Below, one piece after another: positions 1 to 3,987 of a stretch of 5,004 nucleotides of DNA. Position 1 is the first letter of the stretch, and each line of letters starts with the position of its first letter. This DNA comes from an uncultured Clostridia bacterium (GTDB lineage: Bacteria > Bacillota > Clostridia > Oscillospirales > Ruminococcaceae). The position numbers and the translations under genes are program-made. The stretch spans positions 1 to 5,004 of the forward strand of contig CANRPG010000152.1 in assembly GCA_947632425.1 (NCBI GenBank), given 5' to 3'. The notes beneath the pieces are model-generated. The model was not told the origin of the DNA. It was given only the letters and a program-made list of their open reading frames with translations, and did not search any database.

Positions 1-30
1 TAGTACAGAAACGCCTAGAAACGTATACTA

Positions 31-65
31 TAAACTATTCACTATTCTCTCTTTCACTATTCACT
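31..65. repeat. short AT-rich direct repeats (TTCACTATTC)
   Basis: TTCACTATTC occurs at 38-47 and again at 53-62, separated by a pyrimidine-rich TCTCT stretch, inside an AT-rich intergenic segment. AGAAACG also occurs twice just upstream (7-13 and 17-23). No coding signal is visible in 1-70. Short degenerate repeats of this kind are common between genes in clostridial genomes; I infer simple-sequence drift rather than a function. Confidence 0.5.
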
Positions 66-67
66 GA

Positions 68-89
68 GCCCTTGACGATAGTCAAGGGC
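68..89. other. perfect 9-bp hairpin, possible weak terminator
   Basis: GCCCTTGAC (68-76) and GTCAAGGGC (81-89) are perfectly complementary around a GATA tetraloop. On the plus strand only GTTT follows, and on the minus strand there is no T-run, so this is a poor intrinsic terminator by the usual criteria. On the minus strand it lies just downstream of the tRNA-tail copy (94-112), in the same relative position as the real terminator behind tRNA-Pro. It may therefore be a decayed terminator. Confidence 0.5.
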
Positions 90-93
90 GTTT

Positions 94-145
94 CTGGTCG
101 GAGTGGCGGGACGTTGCACCAGTGGGTTCAATTCCCGTACCGACC
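94..145. repeat. chimeric tRNA-tail remnant (tRNA-Pro 3' end fused to an opposing tRNA-like 3' end)
   Basis: The 19 bases 94-112 are identical to 197-215, the part of tRNA-Pro coding for the 3' half of the T-stem, the acceptor strand and CCA on the minus strand. Immediately beyond, 120-145 read on the plus strand like the T-arm and acceptor 3' strand of another tRNA: T-stem GTGGG, loop TTCAATT, CCCGT, then ACCGACC. GGTCGG (96-101) pairs with CCGACC (140-145) and CGGGA (107-111) with TCCCG (133-137), so the unit folds on itself. There is no anticodon arm, no CCA on the plus-strand tail and no room for a full tRNA. I infer a recombination product or attachment-site-like remnant, not a functional tRNA. 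Confidence 0.6.
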
Positions 146-152
146 GATGAGC

Positions 153-195
153 AAAAAAAGAATACCTCTCGATTTCCTTGAGGTATTCTTCTTTT
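153..195 (-). terminator. intrinsic terminator of tRNA-Pro
   Basis: On the minus strand GAATACCTC (188-180) pairs perfectly with GAGGTATTC (168-160) across an 11-nt loop and is followed by seven T (159-153). It begins 10 nt after the encoded CCA of tRNA-Pro, so it ends that transcript. The A-rich flank opposite makes a weaker terminator possible on the plus strand as well. Confidence 0.9.
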
Positions 196-197
196 GC

Positions 198-275
198 TGG
201 TCGGAGTGGCGGGACTTGAACCCACGGCCTCTACCACCCCAAGGTAGCGCGCTAGCCAAACTGCGCCACACCCCG
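198..275 (-). tRNA. tRNA-Pro (anticodon GGG)
   Basis: This tRNA decodes CCC and CCU proline codons. All arms can be read directly. The acceptor CGGGGTG pairs with CACTCCG (one G-T), followed by discriminator A and an encoded CCA at 200-198. The D-stem is GCGC/GCGC with a 10-nt loop containing GG. The anticodon stem CTACC/GGTAG encloses loop TTGGGGT, which places GGG at positions 34-36. The T-stem GTGGG/CCCGC encloses TTCAAGT. The length of 78 nt including CCA fits a class I tRNA. The gene stands alone, with its own promoter upstream and intrinsic terminator downstream. Its 3' 19 bases are duplicated at 94-112. The call as tRNA-Pro is secure; GGG rather than TGG follows from the 7-nt loop register. 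Confidence 0.96.
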
Positions 276-286
276 ACGACCTATCT

Positions 287-315
287 ATTATACCACACAT
301 TTTTATATTTTGCAA
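287..315 (-). promoter_or_regulatory. promoter of tRNA-Pro
   Basis: On the minus strand TTGCAA (315-310) and a perfect TATAAT (292-287) are separated by 17 nt, with TGG just before the -10. Initiation about seven bases after the -10 would give a leader of only about five nucleotides before the mature tRNA 5' end at 275, typical for a stable RNA gene. Confidence 0.88.
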
Positions 316-394
316 TACCTTTTGCAAAAAAATTTTGCGGAACTTGCTTGTGTATGCGCCGCCGCCCCCGTTTTGCAGGGGCAGCAGCACTGCC
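316..394 (-). other. 3' region of the amylase gene: GC-rich hairpin and A/T palindrome
   Basis: Six bases after the amylase stop, the minus strand forms an 11-bp GC-rich stem (388-378 with 368-358, two G-U pairs) around a 9-nt loop. No T-run follows directly. About 18-20 nt further on, the palindrome GCAAAATTTTTTTGC (337-323) supplies a T-tract. Together they probably end or stabilise the amylase mRNA. This is a non-canonical terminator arrangement, so the assignment is inferred. Confidence 0.5.
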
Positions 395-1702
395 TTACTT
401 TACAAACACTTTCGAGCTGTACCCTTTCAGCGCTACAGGCTGCGAAAGATCAGCTTCCTCGCCGGTGAAAATATCCTTCCAGCCGCCGCCGTAGTTCACA
501 TTGAACGTGTACTCGCCCTCGTCAGCGTTTATCATCGTCACCGCGCCTTTTTCGCCTGCCGCGCGCGCGAACGCGTACTGGCGGTTGGTCAGCACAAGCT
601 GCGTGTAGTCGCCACCGCAGAGAGCATCGCTTTCCGTGTGCGCCTTCGCCAGCGCAGAAATGTGCTCTGTCAGCTCGATGTAAGCCCTCTTTTCATACGG
701 TCTGCGCAGCGCATCATCACCGTGCGCCTTGTCGCCCTCCTCGCCGAACTCGCTCATGTAGTACACCGACGGGATACCCGGCATCGTGAACAAAAGCGTG
801 TATACAAGCGGCAGGTGAGCCTTGTTTGTGAGTATCGTGGCAATGCGGCTCACATCGTGGTTGTCAACAAAACAGTACAATTTTTTACCCCGATATAAGC
901 ACCAGTTTTCCTTGCCGAACTGCCTCTGTATCGAGTGCGCTATCTCAAACATATTCATCGAATTGAACGCGGAGTAAATACCCTTGTAGCATTCGTAATT
1001 CGTCACACTGTCGAGCATTTCGGGGTTCATCCAGCGGTTATAATCGCCGTGAAGCGTCTCGCCCAGCAGCCAGAAGTCCTCCTTCAGCCACTTGCAGTGA
1101 CCGCGCAGTTCCTTCAAAAACTGCGGCTCTAAGCAGTACGCAACATCGAGGCGCAGACCGTCAATATCGAACTTTTTCACCCAGTCTGTAATGCATTCTT
1201 TTATATAATTCTTCACATCGCCGTTCCAGAGGTTCAGCTTCACCAGCTCGTAGTGACCCTCCCAGCCCTCGTAATAAAAGCCGTCGTTGTAGCATGAATT
1301 GCCGTCTCTTATCTGAAACCAGTCTTTGTAGGCGGAGGAAAATTTCTTTTCTCTCACGTCTTTGAACGCCCAGAATTCTCTGCCAACGTGGTTGAAAACG
1401 CCGTCCAGCACTACTTTTATGCCGTTTTTGTGAAGCTCGCCGCATACCTTTTTGAAGTCGTCGTCAGTGCCCAGTCTGCGGTCTATCTTCGTGTAGTCTG
1501 CCGTGTCGTAGCCGTGCGCCGAGGACTCAAACACGGGGCCGAAATACACCGCCGTAAAGCCCATTTCTTTGATATGCGGTATAATGTCTATTACTTTCAA
1601 GATGTCGTGAGTCGGCTGCGAGGTGAAGTCATTTTGCTTGCGCGCGCCGCAGAATCCCAGCGGATAAATGTGATAAAATGTCGATCTTTCGTACCAATAC
1701 AT
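395..1702 (-). CDS. cytoplasmic GH13 alpha-amylase family glycoside hydrolase
   Basis: A 435-residue retaining alpha-glucan hydrolase (or transglycosylase) with a (beta/alpha)8 fold. The GH13 conserved regions are in order: GFTAVYFGPVFES (48-60), HGYDTADY (63-70), DGVFNH (100-105), VKLNL (154-158), GLRLDVAYC (182-190) with nucleophile Asp186 after Arg184, LLGET (212-216) with acid/base Glu215, and FVDNHD (278-283) with His282 and stabiliser Asp283. The VKLNL motif resembles the MPKLN of neopullulanases and cyclomaltodextrinases, but the N-terminal starch-binding domain of those enzymes is absent. A short C-terminal beta domain (about 361-435) remains. There is no signal peptide, so it probably acts on imported or stored maltooligosaccharides. 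The start at 1702 is chosen over an in-frame ATG at 1750 because AAGGAG lies 7 nt upstream and the extra 16 residues are not GH13-like. In the usual GIPxxYYGxE block this protein has YYMSEFG (314-320). Exact specificity cannot be told. Confidence 0.95.
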   Translation of the reverse strand: MYWYERSTFYHIYPLGFCGARKQNDFTSQPTHDILKVIDIIPHIKEMGFTAVYFGPVFESSAHGYDTADYTKIDRRLGTDDDFKKVCGELHKNGIKVVLDGVFNHVGREFWAFKDVREKKFSSAYKDWFQIRDGNSCYNDGFYYEGWEGHYELVKLNLWNGDVKNYIKECITDWVKKFDIDGLRLDVAYCLEPQFLKELRGHCKWLKEDFWLLGETLHGDYNRWMNPEMLDSVTNYECYKGIYSAFNSMNMFEIAHSIQRQFGKENWCLYRGKKLYCFVDNHDVSRIATILTNKAHLPLVYTLLFTMPGIPSVYYMSEFGEEGDKAHGDDALRRPYEKRAYIELTEHISALAKAHTESDALCGGDYTQLVLTNRQYAFARAAGEKGAVTMINADEGEYTFNVNYGGGWKDIFTGEEADLSQPVALKGYSSKVFVK

Positions 1703-1709
1703 AAAATAA

Positions 1710-1715
1710 CTCCTT
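1710..1715 (-). promoter_or_regulatory. ribosome binding site deciding the amylase start
   Basis: AAGGAG on the minus strand (1715-1710) is 7 nt from the ATG at 1702. It favours this start over the in-frame ATG at 1750, whose codon lies inside the 1745-1769 hairpin. Confidence 0.9.
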
Positions 1716-1740
1716 GTAATTTCAGTAATATGCAGTAATA
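1716..1740 (-). repeat. 10-nt periodic repeat upstream of the amylase RBS
   Basis: On the minus strand TATTACTG occurs at 1740-1733 and 1730-1723, exactly 10 nt apart, and ATTAC follows at 1720-1716 in near phase. The block lies between the 1745-1769 hairpin and the Shine-Dalgarno sequence. Helical-turn spacing would suit an operator or a slippage-born repeat; nothing in the sequence decides between them. Confidence 0.45.
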
Positions 1741-1744
1741 AAAA

Positions 1745-1769
1745 CGGCAAGGCGAAAAGGTTCTTGCCG
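1745..1769 (-). terminator. terminator or attenuator hairpin ahead of the amylase gene
   Basis: On the minus strand CGGCAAG (1769-1763) pairs with CTTGCCG (1751-1745) across an 11-nt loop and is followed by TTTTTATT. This has the form of an intrinsic terminator. The other strand also has a T-rich tail (ATATTTTTTAT), so it may work both ways. It stands 43 nt before the amylase ATG, so it either ends transcription coming from the purF side or attenuates amylase expression. A TATAAA box (1781-1776) precedes it, but no convincing -35 is visible. Confidence 0.6.
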
Positions 1770-1799
1770 ATATTTTTTATAAAAATTTGTTAGTATTTT

Positions 1800-1824
1800 G
1801 CGCTTACGCGCAAGCCTGCGGAGC
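1800..1824 (+). repeat. outer inverted repeat, left arm
   Basis: These 25 bases match the reverse complement of 2440-2463 with one mismatch and one single-base gap. The arm starts with its own mini-palindrome, GCGCTTACGCGC, and ends in CCTGCGGAGC. It bounds the left side of the palindrome-rich region. Confidence 0.85.
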
Positions 1825-1950
1825 CGTTCAACGCCACAAGCAGTCAGTCAATGTGTGCTTTCATAACTTTGCGCGTAAATTAAACCGTAACTTTTCAGCG
1901 AGTGCATTTAAACGCCCAGCCCTCAAACAATAATCACCAGTCCACATAGT

Positions 1951-1968
1951 TGGAAGAATATTCTGCCA
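1951..1968. repeat. palindrome around AGAATATTCT
   Basis: AGAATATTCT is a perfect 10-bp palindrome, extended by TGG and CCA with one mismatched pair between. It lies inside the 1862-2329 element and could be a short stem or a dyad protein-binding site. Confidence 0.5.
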
Positions 1969-1973
1969 GTCTC

Positions 1974-2017
1974 CTTCTCTTTTGGGAGGTTCGTGGGTGG
2001 GAATCAAAAGAAAGAAG
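1974..2017. repeat. imperfect pyrimidine/purine stem
   Basis: CTTCTCTTTTG (1974-1984) is nearly complementary to CAAAAGAAAGAAG (2005-2017) with a two-base bulge. It encloses 20 nt rich in G on the plus strand (GGGAGG, GGGTGGG). It is one of the series of stems inside the 1862-2329 element. Confidence 0.5.
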
Positions 2018-2039
2018 CGTGGCTTTTTTACATTGCACG

Positions 2040-2058
2040 GCGTTCCAGAATGGAACGC
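2040..2058. repeat. 8-bp perfect hairpin with GAA triloop
   Basis: GCGTTCCA (2040-2047) and TGGAACGC (2051-2058) pair perfectly around GAA on the plus strand. The same triloop closes the 2228-2244 hairpin in the same element. Confidence 0.65.
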
Positions 2059-2080
2059 GGAAAAATAGCTAGGTCTTCTC

Positions 2081-2115
2081 AGAGGAGAGGCTCTCTCTTG
2101 CAGAGCCTCTCCTCT
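2081..2115. repeat. 14-bp perfect hairpin
   Basis: AGAGGAGAGGCTCT (2081-2094) pairs perfectly with AGAGCCTCTCCTCT (2102-2115) around the 7-nt loop CTCTTGC. The loop and start of the 3' arm, CTCTTGCAGAGC (2095-2106), recur exactly at 2151-2162. The next hairpin abuts it directly. Confidence 0.8.
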
Positions 2116-2145
2116 TAAAAAACAGTCCACCGGACTGTTTTTTAA
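2115..2145. terminator. 14-bp hairpin with A6/T6 tails, terminator-like on both strands
   Basis: TTAAAAAACAGTCC (2115-2128) pairs with GGACTGTTTTTTAA (2132-2145) around a 3-nt ACC loop. The core CAGTCC/GGACTG followed by six T is close to a minimal intrinsic terminator in either direction, although the GC core of six pairs is short. It lies at the centre of the 1862-2329 element and shares base 2115 with the preceding hairpin. Confidence 0.6.
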
Positions 2146-2155
2146 TTCACCTCTT

Positions 2156-2187
2156 GCAGAGCGCACGTTGTGTTTGTGGGGCTCTGC
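2156..2187. repeat. 7-bp stem GCAGAGC/GCTCTGC
   Basis: GCAGAGC (2156-2162) pairs with GCTCTGC (2181-2187) across an 18-nt GT-rich loop. The left arm is part of the second copy of the 12-bp direct repeat CTCTTGCAGAGC, so this arm could also compete for the 3' arm of the 2081-2115 hairpin. Confidence 0.5.
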
Positions 2188-2227
2188 CGGCGATCGCTTG
2201 CGAACGCTACACCCATGCAAGCCTTGG

Positions 2228-2244
2228 CAGTTGCGAAGCAACTG
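2228..2244. repeat. 7-bp perfect hairpin with GAA triloop
   Basis: CAGTTGC (2228-2234) and GCAACTG (2238-2244) pair around GAA, followed by TAAAAAA on the plus strand. It is the last local stem before the right terminal inverted repeat of the element. Confidence 0.6.
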
Positions 2245-2338
2245 TAAAAAAGAGCTTGACAAAACTTGAAACTTTTGCGGTTAAACGCACTCGCTGAGAA
2301 GTTACAATTCAGATACGCGCAAAGGTATGGCAGCAAGG

Positions 2339-2400
2339 AAAAAGCCCGTCACACCGCAAGGTGTGCGCCGCCGACCGTTTTTGGCGGCGAGGGCTTTTTT
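2339..2400. terminator. bidirectional three-way-junction terminator
   Basis: An outer stem AAAAAGCCC (2339-2347) / GGGCTTTTT (2391-2399) encloses two inner hairpins. These are CACACC-GCAA-GGTGTG (2350-2365) and CGCCGCC (2366-2372) with GGCGGCG (2383-2389). Six T follow on the plus strand and five T on the minus strand. It is the likely terminator for purF read-through and for the RNA starting near 2479. The two inner hairpins make it more elaborate than the usual single stem. Confidence 0.85.
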
Positions 2401-2406
2401 CGGCAC

Positions 2407-2432
2407 TTGCCAGACTGTTCACAGTCTGGCAA
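2407..2432. repeat. perfect 12-bp hairpin with 2-nt gap
   Basis: TTGCCAGACTGT (2407-2418) and ACAGTCTGGCAA (2421-2432) are exact reverse complements separated by TC; in RNA the terminal pair would open to give a usable loop. CAC (2404-2406) and GTG (2434-2436) can extend it past one bulged base. No T-run adjoins on the minus strand, so it looks structural rather than a terminator. Confidence 0.75.
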
Positions 2433-2439
2433 CGTGTGA

Positions 2440-2463
2440 GCTCCGCAGGGTGCGCGTAAGCGC
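2440..2463 (-). repeat. outer inverted repeat, right arm
   Basis: This is the reverse-complement partner of 1800-1824 (one mismatch, one gap over 25 columns). It lies inside the predicted start of the minus-strand RNA, so its GCGCTTACGCGC palindrome would be the first structure transcribed. Confidence 0.85.
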
Positions 2464-2485
2464 GAAACATATTTAGTATACCACT

Positions 2486-2514
2486 ATTATACACTAAAAT
2501 TACCCCTATGTCAA
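2486..2514 (-). promoter_or_regulatory. perfect sigma-A/sigma-70 consensus promoter
   Basis: On the minus strand TTGACA (2514-2509), a 17-nt spacer and TATAAT (2491-2486) match the housekeeping consensus at every position. The -35 starts four bases after the purF stop codon. It points away from purF into the palindromic region, with the amylase start about 780 bp further on. The nearest strong terminator is at 2400-2339, so a short RNA is the simplest product. Confidence 0.9.
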
Positions 2515-2518
2515 GAAA

Positions 2519-3958
2519 TCACGTAAAAGAAAACTCCATCTGTTTTCCCTCCGAGAGCTTCTGTTCAAAACGATCTTTCCGCGTGTCTGTCGGTATCGGC
2601 GTGGGGTAGTCGCCGCTGAAACAAGCGCGGCAGTAACCTTCCGTCCTCGCCAGCACCCCCAGCTGCTCCTCTGGCAGATATCCCAGACTGTCAGCCCCTA
2701 TGATCTGCGCTATTTCATCTACAGTGTGATGAGCCGCTATCAAATGCTCCTCCGAGTCAATGTCCGTGCCGTAATAACACGGGTGTAAAAACGGCGGCGA
2801 CGATATCCTCATGTGTATCTCCTTTGCGCCTGCCTCGCGCAGCAGCTTTACTATCCTGCCGCTGGTATTGCCGCGCACTATGCTGTCGTCTATCAACACT
2901 ATGCGCTTGCCCTTGACCGTTTCTTCAATGGCAGAAAGCTTTATGCGCACCTTGTCCAGCCTGTCGCCCTGCTGGGGTGATATGAACGTCCTGCCTATGT
3001 ACTTGTTTTTTATAAGTCCTATCCCGTATGGTATGCCCGACTCCAAGCTGAATCCCAGAGCCGCGTCAAGCCCCGAATCGGGTACGCCGACGACTATATC
3101 GGCATTTGCAGGGTGAGCTTTAGCAAGTATCCTGCCTGCCTCCAGCCGCGCAGAATGCACAGAAACGCCGTCGATCACGGAGTCGGGTCTGGCAAAATAT
3201 ATGTACTCAAAAACACACAATTTCTGCGGTTTTTTGTTGCAGTGCTCTGTGCGCGAAACAACGCCTTTTTTACTGAATACCAGTATCTCGCCCGGTAAAA
3301 GTTCTCTCACAAGCTCCGCTCCCACAGCTTTCAAAGCGCAGCTTTCCGAAGCCACAACGTATACCCCGTCAGCCGTAACGCCATAGCAAAGCGGTCTGAA
3401 ACCGTATGGGTCGCGCGCACAGATAAGCTTCTGCGGAGACATGAGCACCAAAGAATACGCACCGTCAAGCTTGTCCATCGCCCTGCTGAGCGCTTCCTCA
3501 ATAGACGGCGCTTTAAGCCTCTCTTTGGTAACTATGTAAGCTATCGTCTCGGTGTCGCTCGTCGTGTGAAAAATAGCTCCCTCCAGTTCCAGTGCGTTTC
3601 TGAGCTGGGCAGCGTTGCTAAGGTTGCCGTTGTGTGCCAGAGCCATTCTGCCCTTTTGGTGGTTGACCTCGATAGGCTGGCAGTTGTTGCGGTTGTTGCC
3701 GCCCGTCGTGCCGTATCTGCAATGCCCTACCGCCATACTGCCTTTGGGTAAGCGAGAGAGCACATCGCCCGAAAACACCTCGCTCACAAGACCTAAGTCT
3801 TTATGCGATACAAACACACCGTCATCATTCACAACAATGCCGCAGCTCTCCTGACCGCGGTGCTGCAAGGCATACAGCCCGTAATAGGTTATTCCTGCAA
3901 CGTTTATCGGCTGCGGCGCAATAACGCCGAACACACCGCATTCTTCATGGATACTCAT
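2519..3958 (-). CDS. purF: amidophosphoribosyltransferase (glutamine PRPP amidotransferase)
   Basis: It catalyses the first committed step of purine synthesis: PRPP + glutamine + water to 5-phosphoribosylamine + glutamate + diphosphate, in the cytosol. The 479 residues are full length. The N-terminal Ntn glutaminase domain (about 7-230) carries nucleophile Cys7 in ECGVFG, LQHRGQES (31-38), HNGNL (109-113) and TSDTE (133-137). The phosphoribosyltransferase domain carries the PRPP loop VLIDDSIVRGNTS (354-366). Cys248, Cys394, Cys443 and Cys446 (CRAC) match the four ligands of the 4Fe-4S cluster known from the Bacillus enzyme. The six residues before Cys7 must be removed as a propeptide, which is shorter than the 11 residues in Bacillus. 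The start at 3958 has GGTGA 8 nt upstream. The gene follows pyrG by 29 nt, so cotranscription is likely; there is no room for a purine riboswitch between them. Confidence 0.98.
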   Translation of the reverse strand: MSIHEECGVFGVIAPQPINVAGITYYGLYALQHRGQESCGIVVNDDGVFVSHKDLGLVSEVFSGDVLSRLPKGSMAVGHCRYGTTGGNNRNNCQPIEVNHQKGRMALAHNGNLSNAAQLRNALELEGAIFHTTSDTETIAYIVTKERLKAPSIEEALSRAMDKLDGAYSLVLMSPQKLICARDPYGFRPLCYGVTADGVYVVASESCALKAVGAELVRELLPGEILVFSKKGVVSRTEHCNKKPQKLCVFEYIYFARPDSVIDGVSVHSARLEAGRILAKAHPANADIVVGVPDSGLDAALGFSLESGIPYGIGLIKNKYIGRTFISPQQGDRLDKVRIKLSAIEETVKGKRIVLIDDSIVRGNTSGRIVKLLREAGAKEIHMRISSPPFLHPCYYGTDIDSEEHLIAAHHTVDEIAQIIGADSLGYLPEEQLGVLARTEGYCRACFSGDYPTPIPTDTRKDRFEQKLSEGKQMEFSFT

Positions 3959-3966
3959 TTTTTACA

Positions 3967-3971
3967 TCACC
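3967..3971 (-). promoter_or_regulatory. purF ribosome binding site (GGTGATG type)
   Basis: GGTGA on the minus strand (3971-3967), extended to GGTGAT, matches the 3' part of the canonical AAGGAGGTGATC complement. It lies 8 nt from the purF ATG and sits in the 29-nt gap after pyrG, supporting separate initiation on a shared mRNA. Confidence 0.75.
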
Positions 3972-3987
3972 GCTTTTATATGCTATA

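Larger units (their letters stand above)
1862..2329. mobile_element. palindromic element with ~54-bp terminal inverted repeats (MITE-like or structured RNA)
   Basis: The ends are imperfect inverted repeats, 1862-1915 and 2277-2329. One block matches 15 of 16 (CATA-CTTTGCGCGTA type, 1862-1877 against 2329-2314), an 8-9 nt stretch is divergent, and a second block matches 26 of 29 (1887-1915 against 2305-2277). The interior of about 360 bp is packed with hairpins, several perfect, and holds no recognisable protein. Short size, terminal inverted repeats and no transposase match a MITE-like non-autonomous element. The same features would also fit a large multibranched RNA. No clear target-site duplication flanks the ends. 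An open frame runs through on the minus strand, but its ends fall in the repeat and it resembles no family I know. Confidence 0.55.
2335..2479 (-). ncRNA. candidate small RNA from the purF 3' flank
   Basis: A perfect-consensus promoter (2514-2486, minus) should start transcription near 2479, and the first strong intrinsic terminator on that strand ends near 2339. That gives an RNA of about 145 nt with no evident open frame. Its predicted order is GCGC-TTAC-GCGC mini-hairpin (2463-2452), a spacer, a perfect 12-bp stem (2432-2421 with 2418-2407), then the three-way terminator. I do not recognise the family. The alternative is that this is only the leader of a longer transcript reaching the amylase gene, or a purF 3' UTR. 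Confidence 0.4.

Noticed and set aside
96..146. A complete second tRNA gene at the left end.
   Set aside because: Only about 50 nt separate the paired ends, with no anticodon arm, a mismatch in the seventh acceptor pair and no encoded CCA on the plus strand.
72..494. A plus-strand open frame of 140 codons at the left end.
   Set aside because: It crosses the tRNA-tail copy, the terminator and the tRNA-Pro gene and then runs antisense into the amylase gene, so it is a chance frame.
335..898. A 187-codon plus-strand frame opposite the amylase gene.
   Set aside because: It is the antisense shadow of the GH13 coding region, with an Arg/Val-rich composition and no start signals.
1702..1750. An upstream in-frame ATG giving an amylase 16 residues longer.
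   Set aside because: That ATG lies inside the terminator-like hairpin and lacks a good Shine-Dalgarno sequence. The ATG at 1702 has AAGGAG at 7 nt and begins with the family-typical YWYERSTFYHIYP.
1861..2262. A 133-codon open frame on the minus strand across the palindromic element.
   Set aside because: It has no ribosome binding site that I can see, it runs through several perfect hairpins, and it ends inside the inverted repeat. Its codon use differs from the neighbouring genes and it matches no family I recognise. It could be a remnant frame carried by a repeat, but not a supported gene.
2256..2284. TTGACA on the plus strand at 2256-2261 as a promoter -35.
   Set aside because: No acceptable -10 lies 16-18 nt downstream (GGTTAA at best) and no plus-strand gene follows.
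2339..2463. A CRISPR array or riboswitch aptamer in the hairpin-rich spacer.
   Set aside because: There are no regularly spaced identical direct repeats with unique spacers. No known aptamer core is recognisable by eye, and the nearest downstream gene is over 600 bp away past several terminators.
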